Of a stretch of 40,789 bases of DNA, positions 34,227 to 40,789 are shown in pieces. This stretch comes from JBFWWP01 sp050246115 (GTDB lineage Bacteria; Planctomycetota; UBA8108; UBA1146; JAJFFE01), in the NCBI GenBank assembly GCA_050246115.1, contig JBFWWP010000042.1:1-40789 (forward strand). Reading direction: 5' to 3'. Below the pieces are notes generated by a model, which saw nothing but the letters and a program-made list of their open reading frames with translations, ran no database searches and was not told where the DNA came from. Position numbers and translations under genes: made by a program. Every line of letters starts with the position of its first letter. The first letter of the stretch is position 1.

Positions 34227-34913
34227 ATGGACCGGAGAACTCGCCACTTTGCCCCGAGCCGCGCGACCCGGGCAATCGCCGTGGGCCTCGCGCTTCTCGT
34301 GGGCCTCGTCGCCTTCGAACTCGGACCGACCGAAAGCTCGCTAGCGCGCCCGATGCCAGTCGCGCACGCTCAGGTGGGTGGGTGTTCGGTGGTCGCCGGC
34401 AGCATCGGCTTCTACGGCCAGACTTTCTCGGCGACCACCGTGGTCTGGGCGATTGATCTCTCGGGGAGCATGTCCGGCTCCCGACTCGCTACCCTGAAGC
34501 AGGAACTGACCATGGCCATTCAGTCTCTGCAGCCGAACCAGCGATTCGGGATCGTCGGCTTCTCGAGCTCCCTGACGGTGTTTCAGACGGTCGTGGTCCC
34601 GGCCACCGCCACGAATCAACAGAGTGCGATCGCTTGGGTCCAGAGCCTCACTGCGACCGGCTCGACTTGCACCGCGCCGGGAGGCGTCCGCGCTCTGGAA
34701 ATCGCAAACGCCAGTCCCGACGTACTCCGTCGGGTGATCCTCGTTACCGATGGAGTCCCGAACTGTCCCGGCATCGCCGAGACCTTGGCTGCCATCGCTG
34801 CCGCCAACACGCAGGGCATTCCCATTGACGGGATCTATCTCGCGGGCGACGCCCTCGGAGTCGCATTCTTGCAGCAACTCGTCAGTGAGAATGGCGGGCA
34901 GTTCTACCACTAG
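34227..34913 (+). CDS. Secreted von Willebrand factor A domain protein
   Basis: 228 residues. Signal segment AIAVGLALLVGLVAFEL near 16-32; possible cleavage near AHAQVGG. One VWA domain fills the rest, with a full metal-binding MIDAS site: DLSGSMSGS, the threonine region ATGSTCTAPGG, and VTDGVPN. Segments RFGIVGFSS and PIDGIYLAGD fit the VWA core. There is no membrane anchor or dockerin. GGAAGGAG (34211-34218) lies 8 nt before the ATG. Probably co-transcribed with the FG-GAP gene. VWA domains bind protein ligands through the metal; the partner could be the neighbouring propeller protein. Confidence 0.87.
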   Translation: MDRRTRHFAPSRATRAIAVGLALLVGLVAFELGPTESSLARPMPVAHAQVGGCSVVAGSIGFYGQTFSATTVVWAIDLSGSMSGSRLATLKQELTMAIQSLQPNQRFGIVGFSSSLTVFQTVVVPATATNQQSAIAWVQSLTATGSTCTAPGGVRALEIANASPDVLRRVILVTDGVPNCPGIAETLAAIAAANTQGIPIDGIYLAGDALGVAFLQQLVSENGGQFYH

Positions 34914-34963
34914 CAATGAGACCTGACCGCCGGAGTAACGCTCGCGACAGAACGTTGAGAAGA

Positions 34964-34995
34964 AAGGGGGAGGCACCGCGTGGTGCCTCCCCCTT
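34964..34995. terminator. 14-bp perfect hairpin, bidirectional terminator
   Basis: AAGGGGGAGGCACC (34964-34977) pairs with GGTGCCTCCCCCTT (34982-34995) around a GCGT loop. Read on the minus strand it is followed by TTCTTCTC, a partial T-rich tail. It separates the VWA gene (ending 34913) from the opposing dockerin gene (ending 35025). Confidence 0.8.
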
Positions 34996-35024
34996 CCACT
35001 GGTCGTGAACTGCGTCTCGGCCCG

Positions 35025-38000
35025 TTAGCAACTCGGCGTGTTGATCGCGCAGTCCAGGGCGTCACCATTCGTCGGGTCGGCGCCGCAACTCCCGTTCGGC
35101 GCCGGTAGTGGCACTGCCGGAGAGCCGAACAGTGAACCCAGCAACGCGACGGCGTCGGCGATGTTGATGTTGCCGTCGTCGTTCGCGTCGCAAGCGTCGC
35201 GGCAATTCAGCACGTTCGGAGTGCCCGCCCCGGGGAACAAGTTGCCGAGCAGGTACACGGCGTCGGCGATGTTCACGCCCGCGTCCAGTCCGTTGCAGTT
35301 ACCGCGGATAAACGCTTCGGTCGGCATCACGGGGCCGCTCCCGACCTCCTCGATGTAGTAGAAGTCGATCGTACCGCTCGAGTAGACGTTGGTGATGGTG
35401 CCGCTCGTCAGGTCGAGCGTGAATACGCCCGTGCCCGCGTCGGTCGTGAACAAGACCAGGCCACTAGGCAGTTGGTGGACTCCCTGGACGTTGAACCCGA
35501 CCGGGAAGCTCTGGACGACCACGCCCGCGAGCGTGAACTCGATGATCTCGTCGGATCCAGTCCCCTCGGTGCCGACGACGAAGTTGCCGTTGGCAAGCGG
35601 GGCGATCTGGTTGGGATCGGCCATGGTCGAGTTCAGAGGGCTGACCAGGACCACTGGGTTCAGGCCGTTCGGGTCGTAGTGGGTGACGGAGTCCGTGTCC
35701 CAATCACTGACCAAGAAGCTGCCGTCCATCAAGAACTCGATGTCGGTCGGGCCGCCACCGGGGATCAGATTCGTCGCGGTCAAGGTGCCGATGTCATAGC
35801 TGACGACGCCGGAAACCGTAGCGCCGTTCGACGTGAAGAACAGCGTGTCTCCGCGGAACTCGACCGAGCGCACGTCGTCGAACAGCGTGTCATCGACATA
35901 CTGGCCGATGAAGGTGCCGTCGAGTTCGTAGCGGACGATGCTGCCATTGTCGATTCCGGTTTGGTCGGCAACGTAGACCACATCATCGCCGCCGGGCACT
36001 CGCGGCCCGACGATCGCGTTGGTGACGACATAGAGCTCTAGGGCGTCCTGCTCGTCACGGAAGCTGCCGAGGAAATCGCCGGTCGTCGGGTCGTGGATGT
36101 TGAGTCCATCCGTCGTGCCCCCGTCTCGACCGATGAACAGGAAGTTCGTGCCCGTGATCACACCGACGGTGCAACTCAGCGAGTCACTGCCGCCCGCGCA
36201 AGCGAACGTGATGGTGTAGGTGTAGGCGCCCTGAGCCAAGCCGGTGTCGGTGTAGCTCGTGTCCGACGGTCCGGGCTGTGGGCTGACCAACACGCCGTCT
36301 CGTTCGATCTGAATCGAAGTGTACGCGAGCGGGTTCGTCCAAGTCAGGTTCACACTGTCGGCACCGAGCGGGGCCCCGCACATGAGGTCACTGGGAAGCT
36401 CCAGCACGTTGTTCACGGCGCAGTTCGTTTGGGTCGGCGCGCCGTTGCACGAGGCAATCACGGAGTACGTTGCAGAGCCTTGGACCGGCATGGCGTCTAC
36501 GAAGGAACTCATGCCAGTCACGTCGGCCAGGAACACGCCCGCTCGGTTCAGAGTGATCATGTCATAGTTCAACCCGTTGTTGTCCCAACTGAGCGAGACG
36601 GTGTTTGCGCAGAAGTCTGCAGCGCACACCAGGTTCGTTACTGCCGGCGGGCTGAGATCGGCAGTGCAGTTCGTCGTGACGGTACTGCCGCTGCAGTCGG
36701 CGATCAGCGAGTAGCTGCTGCCACCGGTGATGGGCATGGTGTCGGTGAAGGAGGTCATGCCCGTCACATCCGCGAGGAACACGCCGGCACGGTTCAGCGT
36801 CAGCGAAGTGTACACGGCGCCGTTGGTCCAGGTGATCGCAACGCTCGGAGCGCCGCACGGGTTGGGGACGCACAGGAGTCCGGCCACCGGCGGCACGGTG
36901 GTCGAGTCGACCGCGACCGAGCAGCTGGTTGCGACTTGGATCGAACCGCCGGCGGCGCAGCGATAACGCAAGGCGTAGTCGTAGGTCGTACCAGCGACCA
37001 CGGACGTGTCGAGGTAGGATGTGGCCGACGGACTCAGGGCGATCGTCGTCACGCCGACGCCGTCGTCGCGCACGAGCTCGAGCAGATCGTACGCGAAGTT
37101 GGTGGACCACGAGAGATTCACACCGGGACCGCCGCACGCGCCAACGTTCGAGCAGAGCAGGTTCGTCGGACGCGGGCAGCAATCGAGTCCGGGGTTGGGC
37201 TCTTCGAAAATGTTCAGGCACCACTGGTTCAGCACCCCGGTGTCGCCGCCGGCGTCGTCCACGATCTGGAGCGTCCAGTTGCCACCAGAGAGTTCGCAGT
37301 TGAAGTCCGCCATCGCTCCGGGCCCCTCCGGCCGCACAATCAAGCCCGACGCGAGGTCGGTGGTCGTCGTCAGGGGCTGGCCATAGTCGGCGAACGTGAT
37401 GTTCACGTTGTCGAGCGTGCCGCCGTTGTCGGTCGTGAGCACGACGTTGGTCCCGAGCGGGGAGCTGAGATCGATGTCGAGGTCGCCCTGGAACGTGTGC
37501 GTGATGTCCAACGACACCGCCAGATCGAGGAGGGCGACGTTGGTCGCGGACGGCAACACGTCGACCACCGGCGGCAGCGTGTTGTCGATGGCCGGCGGCG
37601 GCATTGGGGTGCTGCACTCGATGAAGTCGGCGGGGATCGAATTGATCGTCGCATTGCACGCGGCGACCGGAGCGCTATCGACCCCGACGAAGGGCTCGAC
37701 TTCGATCGTGACGAACAGGTTCTGCGTGAACGTTGCGGTCGTGAAGGCGGTGGCTGTCCCGCCAAGCGTGGCGACGAGCGCACCATTCACACGCACCCGG
37801 ATGCCGTCGTAGGCCGGGCCAGCCGGAAGGGACCAAGTGGCGATGACTTCGGTGCCGGCCATGGACAGGGAGCAGGCCAGCATTTGGACCGGAAGGACGA
37901 GCGGCAAGACGGCTTCGAAAATGCCGTCGGCAGCGCCCACCGACGTCGTGCCTTGGTAGAAGATCCGATCTTGGTCGTTGATCACTACGTCGGTTCCGAC

Positions 38001-39215
38001 GATGTCCGTGAGGTCCTCGCCGGGTCGCGCGGGAATCGCCAGGTTGTCGCCGTGGATCAGGGTGAACACGCCCGCGTCCCACACGAACAATGCCTCGTCG
38101 TACGGCGGAATGTCGACACCGTTGTCGTTGACGGTCGCCAGGATCAGCACCTTGCCGTTGCTGTTCACGCAGGCGCCGCTGATCGTGCCCATGGTGGTGC
38201 CCGGGATGCCGGTGGCCCCGGAGACGTCGCCGCCTTCTTGGGCGATGATCGTCGCCGCCGCTCCGCCGATACCCGCCACCACGACACTGTCGTTTGCGGC
38301 CGTGGTCACGGCGTCGTCCATGAGGCCGTAGATGGCCCAGTCGTTGTTCGCGTCGGCGAGCGTGATGTCGGTGATGGACTCGAACGGCGCCATGCCGGTC
38401 AACGTCGAGGAGAGCAGGTCGCCGCCTCGTAGCAGAACTTCGTAGTCGAAGCCGACGCGCTTGCGGACCAGGACGTCGTCGTTGACGATCGAGGTGCCGC
38501 CGATCTCGTCGAGATTCCCGTCGACGATGAACGTGCCCAGGTTGTTCGCCGTGCTGTTGGTGAACGGCGTGGCATCCCAGGTTTCGCCGTCGAGCGGGCC
38601 GCCAATGATCAGGCTGCCCTCCCGAAAGTCGGTGCCCGCGTTCATGGCGAGCGGCGTCGCCGCGCCGCCGGAGACCACGTAGATCACTTCGTCGTCGGTC
38701 CCCGCGCCGTCGAGATCGACCTCCACGTAGAGATCACCCGAGTCGGTGATACTGGGCTCGAGAAAGTCGTTGTAGAAGCGGCCAGAGATCCCACCGGCGG
38801 CCTGGAGGTCGCGGAGAATCATCGTACCGTCGACGGCGAGAACCGTGTCGCCCCCCGTGACGCTACCCGTGTAGACCACCGCACCGGCGGAGTTGACGTG
38901 GCGGTAGCCGACGAAGCCGTCGATGACGTCGAGGGTGGTGCCGCTCCCTGCCAAGGGTGAACCGTCGCGGATCACGATGGCGCCGCCGGCGTAGAGGAAC
39001 TCCTCGCCGACGGCGGTGCCTTCGTCGTCGCCACTGACGGCGACGATCCCGTTGGGCGACACATTCACCTTGTCGACGTTGTCGACGACGCCGAGGTTGT
39101 CCACATTGGTGTCGCCGTCGACGAGGACGGGGACTGGGAAGTGCTGCGCCGAGGCCGGTCCCGCTAGCAGGGCGACCGTGAACAGCGCGAGGCACGATGG
39201 GATGCGACTGAGCAT
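35025..39215 (-). CDS. 1396-residue secreted mosaic protein with C-terminal dockerin
   Basis: Clear signal peptide 1-23 (LALFTVALLAGPASA); AAAGGA 9 nt before the ATG. Order: degenerate NxxGxxAF-type repeats 35-435 (NVSPNGIVAVSG, VNSAGAVVYTG); FN3-like module 445-533; a P-domain-like sandwich 545-672 (DIDLSSPLGTNV ... NQWCLNIFEE); four cysteine-bracketed FN3-like modules 685-1015; a propeller-like region 1020-1290 (VVYVADQTG, FLVSDWDTDSV, GNFVVGTEG); dockerin pair 1302-1396 (FIRGNCNGLDAGVNIAD, DANDDGNINIAD, CGADPTNGDALDC). Two FN3-like modules carry nearly identical segments (LNRAGVFLADVTGM at 808 and 889), a recent internal duplication. Overall order parallels the 1557-residue protein. Extracellular; no enzyme motif seen. 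Confidence 0.85.
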   Translation of the reverse strand: MLSRIPSCLALFTVALLAGPASAQHFPVPVLVDGDTNVDNLGVVDNVDKVNVSPNGIVAVSGDDEGTAVGEEFLYAGGAIVIRDGSPLAGSGTTLDVIDGFVGYRHVNSAGAVVYTGSVTGGDTVLAVDGTMILRDLQAAGGISGRFYNDFLEPSITDSGDLYVEVDLDGAGTDDEVIYVVSGGAATPLAMNAGTDFREGSLIIGGPLDGETWDATPFTNSTANNLGTFIVDGNLDEIGGTSIVNDDVLVRKRVGFDYEVLLRGGDLLSSTLTGMAPFESITDITLADANNDWAIYGLMDDAVTTAANDSVVVAGIGGAAATIIAQEGGDVSGATGIPGTTMGTISGACVNSNGKVLILATVNDNGVDIPPYDEALFVWDAGVFTLIHGDNLAIPARPGEDLTDIVGTDVVINDQDRIFYQGTTSVGAADGIFEAVLPLVLPVQMLACSLSMAGTEVIATWSLPAGPAYDGIRVRVNGALVATLGGTATAFTTATFTQNLFVTIEVEPFVGVDSAPVAACNATINSIPADFIECSTPMPPPAIDNTLPPVVDVLPSATNVALLDLAVSLDITHTFQGDLDIDLSSPLGTNVVLTTDNGGTLDNVNITFADYGQPLTTTTDLASGLIVRPEGPGAMADFNCELSGGNWTLQIVDDAGGDTGVLNQWCLNIFEEPNPGLDCCPRPTNLLCSNVGACGGPGVNLSWSTNFAYDLLELVRDDGVGVTTIALSPSATSYLDTSVVAGTTYDYALRYRCAAGGSIQVATSCSVAVDSTTVPPVAGLLCVPNPCGAPSVAITWTNGAVYTSLTLNRAGVFLADVTGMTSFTDTMPITGGSSYSLIADCSGSTVTTNCTADLSPPAVTNLVCAADFCANTVSLSWDNNGLNYDMITLNRAGVFLADVTGMSSFVDAMPVQGSATYSVIASCNGAPTQTNCAVNNVLELPSDLMCGAPLGADSVNLTWTNPLAYTSIQIERDGVLVSPQPGPSDTSYTDTGLAQGAYTYTITFACAGGSDSLSCTVGVITGTNFLFIGRDGGTTDGLNIHDPTTGDFLGSFRDEQDALELYVVTNAIVGPRVPGGDDVVYVADQTGIDNGSIVRYELDGTFIGQYVDDTLFDDVRSVEFRGDTLFFTSNGATVSGVVSYDIGTLTATNLIPGGGPTDIEFLMDGSFLVSDWDTDSVTHYDPNGLNPVVLVSPLNSTMADPNQIAPLANGNFVVGTEGTGSDEIIEFTLAGVVVQSFPVGFNVQGVHQLPSGLVLFTTDAGTGVFTLDLTSGTITNVYSSGTIDFYYIEEVGSGPVMPTEAFIRGNCNGLDAGVNIADAVYLLGNLFPGAGTPNVLNCRDACDANDDGNINIADAVALLGSLFGSPAVPLPAPNGSCGADPTNGDALDCAINTPSC

Positions 39216-39394
39216 GGGCTAGATTCCTTTCTGATCGGACACGCTGAGTTGGCTGGGTCTCGCGGAACGGGAATCGACGGCCGGGGATCGGGTCGGGTCC
39301 GGGAGGGGCGGGCCCACGAATCAGCCGCGGTACATCCGCGTTCATTTCCAGGGCTATCGTAGGAGTCATGGGCGGGGAAGCAATGAGGCGCCGG

Positions 39395-39423
39395 GTTATT
39401 CTTGCGTCCGTCACGCCATTCAA
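39395..39423 (-). promoter_or_regulatory. Promoter candidate for the 1396-residue protein
   Basis: Minus strand: TTGAAT (39423-39418), 17-bp spacer, AATAAC (39400-39395); each matches the consensus at four of six positions. It would give a leader of about 170 nt before the ATG at 39215. Confidence 0.35.
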
Positions 39424-39639
39424 GGCGTAAGGCCCGGATTCCAATGGGTTTGGCCAGCCTGGATCCCGCGCGTGCGGCGACTTCCGTTCAATTCGCAAAC
39501 GCAACGACGATTTCGAAGCGGGGCATGCCCCTGATTTGGGGCTAGGCCCCGAGGGGCGGCCGCAGCGCGTCGACTTCGAGCCGGTGTGGCCGTTGGCCAC
39601 GACCCATCGACGTACGGAGAATCGCCACCGAAGCAAAAA

Positions 39640-39676
39640 GGCCGGGGGGAACTTCTCGTGGAAGTTCCCCCCGGCC
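39640..39676 (-). terminator. Intrinsic terminator of the last dockerin gene
   Basis: GGCCGGGGGGAACTTC (39640-39655) pairs perfectly with GAAGTTCCCCCCGGCC (39661-39676), a 16-bp stem with a 5-nt loop. On the minus strand it is followed by CTTTTTGCTT, a classical T-run. It starts 48 bp after the stop of the gene at 39725. Confidence 0.9.
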
Positions 39677-39724
39677 GCGCAGCCGATTGCACGCGCGCGG
39701 GATCGCGCGCGTGCTCGGCCGAGC

Positions 39725-40789
39725 CTAGCAACTCGGCGTGTTGGTCGCGCAGTCGATCGTATCCATGGTCGGGTCGGCGCCGCATCCGTCCGTGGCGTTC
39801 GGGAACGGCAGGGGAACGGACGGCGAACCGAACAGCGACCCGAGTAGCGCCACGGCATCCGCGATGTTGATCTGGCCATCATCGTTGGTGTCGCAGGCGT
39901 CGCGGCAGCTCAGCACGTTGGGTGGGTTGCCGCCCGGGAACAAGAACCCGAGCAGGTAAACGGCATCGGCGATATTCACCTGCGCGTCGAGGCCGTTACA
40001 GTTCCCCCGCACGAACTGCTCCATCGGGACGTTCATCCGACCGAGCGCGGCGAGATAGGCACCCGCGAGCAGGTTCTGGTCGCCGGTGTAGCCACCGAAC
40101 TCCCAGCTCTGCGAGATCATGCGCCCGCCATCCGCGTGCACCGCGATGACGCCGGTGATGTACGCCAACAGCTCATCGGGATCCGTTGCACTGGGGAGAC
40201 CATCGTTGCTGTTGGTCCAAACCGCCTCGGCCGAGGTGATCATGGCGTCGGGCGTCGCCGTCATCGTCGTACCCGTCAGCGCCAACTGGTCGGTGAAGTC
40301 ATTCCCCGTCTGGTCTTGGTCGTAGTTCACGTCGACGTTGCCCGCGAGCAACAGGCCGGCCAACGGAGCGTCCACGCCGTCCATTTGAGTGAAGCTGTCG
40401 TCACCGTCGACGATGTTGGCGCCGATGTCGGGCTCGATGCCGTCGCGCTCGTCGAGCAGGCTCGCGACGTGCGTGAAGCCCCAGTGGTCCGACGCTTCGA
40501 AGTAGATGCCGATGCCCATGGCCGCCAGGCTGGCGAGGAGGTCGCCTTCCGCGGCGACGATTCGATAGTCATCGGGGAACGTGCCGGTCATGACCCAGAT
40601 CGTCTCGAAGGTAGTGAGGTCCACGCCACACGGCAGGGCGGTGATGACCCCGGTCGCCGTCAAGGGCGCAGTCACGTAGACCGTGCGTCCGTTGGCCGCC
40701 AGGGCGTTCGCAAGCGCAGTGGCCGAGTCGATTACGCCGACGTCGCCGAAGGGGGCGCTCTGGACACCTTCCAGAGCCAGAATGCAATC
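39725..40789 (-). CDS. Dockerin protein with shared alpha/beta domain, 5'-truncated
   Basis: The frame is open to the window edge, so the N-terminus is missing; about 354 residues are visible. The visible domain (DCILALEGVQS ... LPCGVDLTTFETIWVMTGTFP ... EGDLLASLAAMGIGIYFEASDHWGFTHV ... GNDFTDQLALTGTTM ... SQSWEFGGY) is clearly homologous to residues 1169-1405 of the 1557-residue protein (LPCGIDPNAFVAIWVAAGTFP, GNDFTDELVLTGS, SVSWEFGGF). It is followed by a dockerin pair (FVRGNCNGLDAQVNIAD, NDDGQINIAD) almost identical to that of its downstream neighbour. The end CATNTPSC parallels CAINTPSC there. A strong terminator follows. Exported by analogy; the signal peptide lies outside the window. 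Confidence 0.85.
   Translation of the reverse strand, partial: DCILALEGVQSAPFGDVGVIDSATALANALAANGRTVYVTAPLTATGVITALPCGVDLTTFETIWVMTGTFPDDYRIVAAEGDLLASLAAMGIGIYFEASDHWGFTHVASLLDERDGIEPDIGANIVDGDDSFTQMDGVDAPLAGLLLAGNVDVNYDQDQTGNDFTDQLALTGTTMTATPDAMITSAEAVWTNSNDGLPSATDPDELLAYITGVIAVHADGGRMISQSWEFGGYTGDQNLLAGAYLAALGRMNVPMEQFVRGNCNGLDAQVNIADAVYLLGFLFPGGNPPNVLSCRDACDTNDDGQINIADAVALLGSLFGSPSVPLPFPNATDGCGADPTMDTIDCATNTPSC

Larger units (their letters stand above)
39216..39724. other. Intergenic region, 509 bp
   Basis: Lies between two minus-strand dockerin genes. It contains the terminator at 39640-39676, a promoter candidate at 39395-39423, and a cluster of alternating G and C blocks at 39520-39556 (GGGGCATGCCCC, then GGGGC, GCCCC, GGGGC) that can pair in more than one way. 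No gene is seen. Confidence 0.45.

Noticed and set aside
36093..38432. 779-residue open frame on the plus strand
   Set aside because: Antisense to the 1396-residue dockerin protein, with shadow-type composition and no ribosome site. The similar 530-542-residue frames at 27474 and 29280 were rejected for the same reason.
1662..40789. RGD tripeptide in the dockerin modules as an integrin-binding signal
   Set aside because: The aspartate is the first ligand of the calcium loop and RGD changes to RGN in two copies, so it is part of the fold and not a cell-adhesion signal.
1662..40789. Cellulosome interpretation of the dockerins
   Set aside because: No cohesin, cellulase, xylanase or carbohydrate-binding module is present in the window.

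Overview
The window is a high-GC bacterial chromosome segment. It carries six genes with two-part dockerin-type calcium-binding modules (F-x-RG-D/N-x-N ... DANDDG ... LF), very large secreted mosaic proteins, and a fused gamma-alpha 2-oxoacid:ferredoxin oxidoreductase. This suggests an uncultured or poorly studied Planctomycetota-like bacterium; that is inferred from gene style, since there is no rRNA or marker gene here. No tRNA, rRNA, CRISPR array, transposase or phage gene was found. Both window ends cut genes: an ABC permease on the left and a dockerin protein on the right.

Layout. 1-1562 (+): two ABC-2 family permeases, the first truncated. 1662-5504 (-): 1280-residue secreted double beta-propeller protein with a C-terminal dockerin. 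5937-7113 (+): a small secreted protein with an N-terminal dockerin, then an octapeptide-repeat lipoprotein. 7257-10749 (-): three-gene ABC exporter operon (ATPase plus two permeases) joined by ATGA overlaps. 10948-13781 (-): KorAB. 14202-15008 (+): TauE/SafE permease. 15121-17461 (-): HEAT-repeat protein and a polysaccharide flippase. 17803-20025 (-): prolyl oligopeptidase lipoprotein. 20336-21931 (+): family 3 glycoside hydrolase, followed by a 183-bp imperfect palindrome. 22181-23656 (-): Rieske protein, BioY and thiol peroxidase operon. 23869-26153 (+): DUF4105 membrane protein and two overlapping TRL-like lipoproteins. 26141-31787 (-): a 1557-residue secreted dockerin protein translationally coupled to a GNAT acetyltransferase and a small membrane protein. 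32581-34913 (+): an FG-GAP (integrin-alpha-like) propeller with a dockerin and a secreted VWA protein. 35025-40789 (-): a 1396-residue dockerin protein and a truncated one.

How the parts fit. Housekeeping genes (KorAB, Tpx, BioY) are interspersed with a dispersed family of exported proteins built from a shared parts list: NxxGxxAF-type repeats, P-domain-like sandwiches, cysteine-bracketed FN3-like modules, propellers, a shared alpha/beta domain and a dockerin-type module. No cohesin is visible, so the partner of these dockerins, if any, lies elsewhere. Several regulatory signals can be read directly: strong hairpin terminators, three promoters whose -10 box sits exactly 8 nt before the ATG (leaderless candidates), and short direct repeats upstream of two operons.
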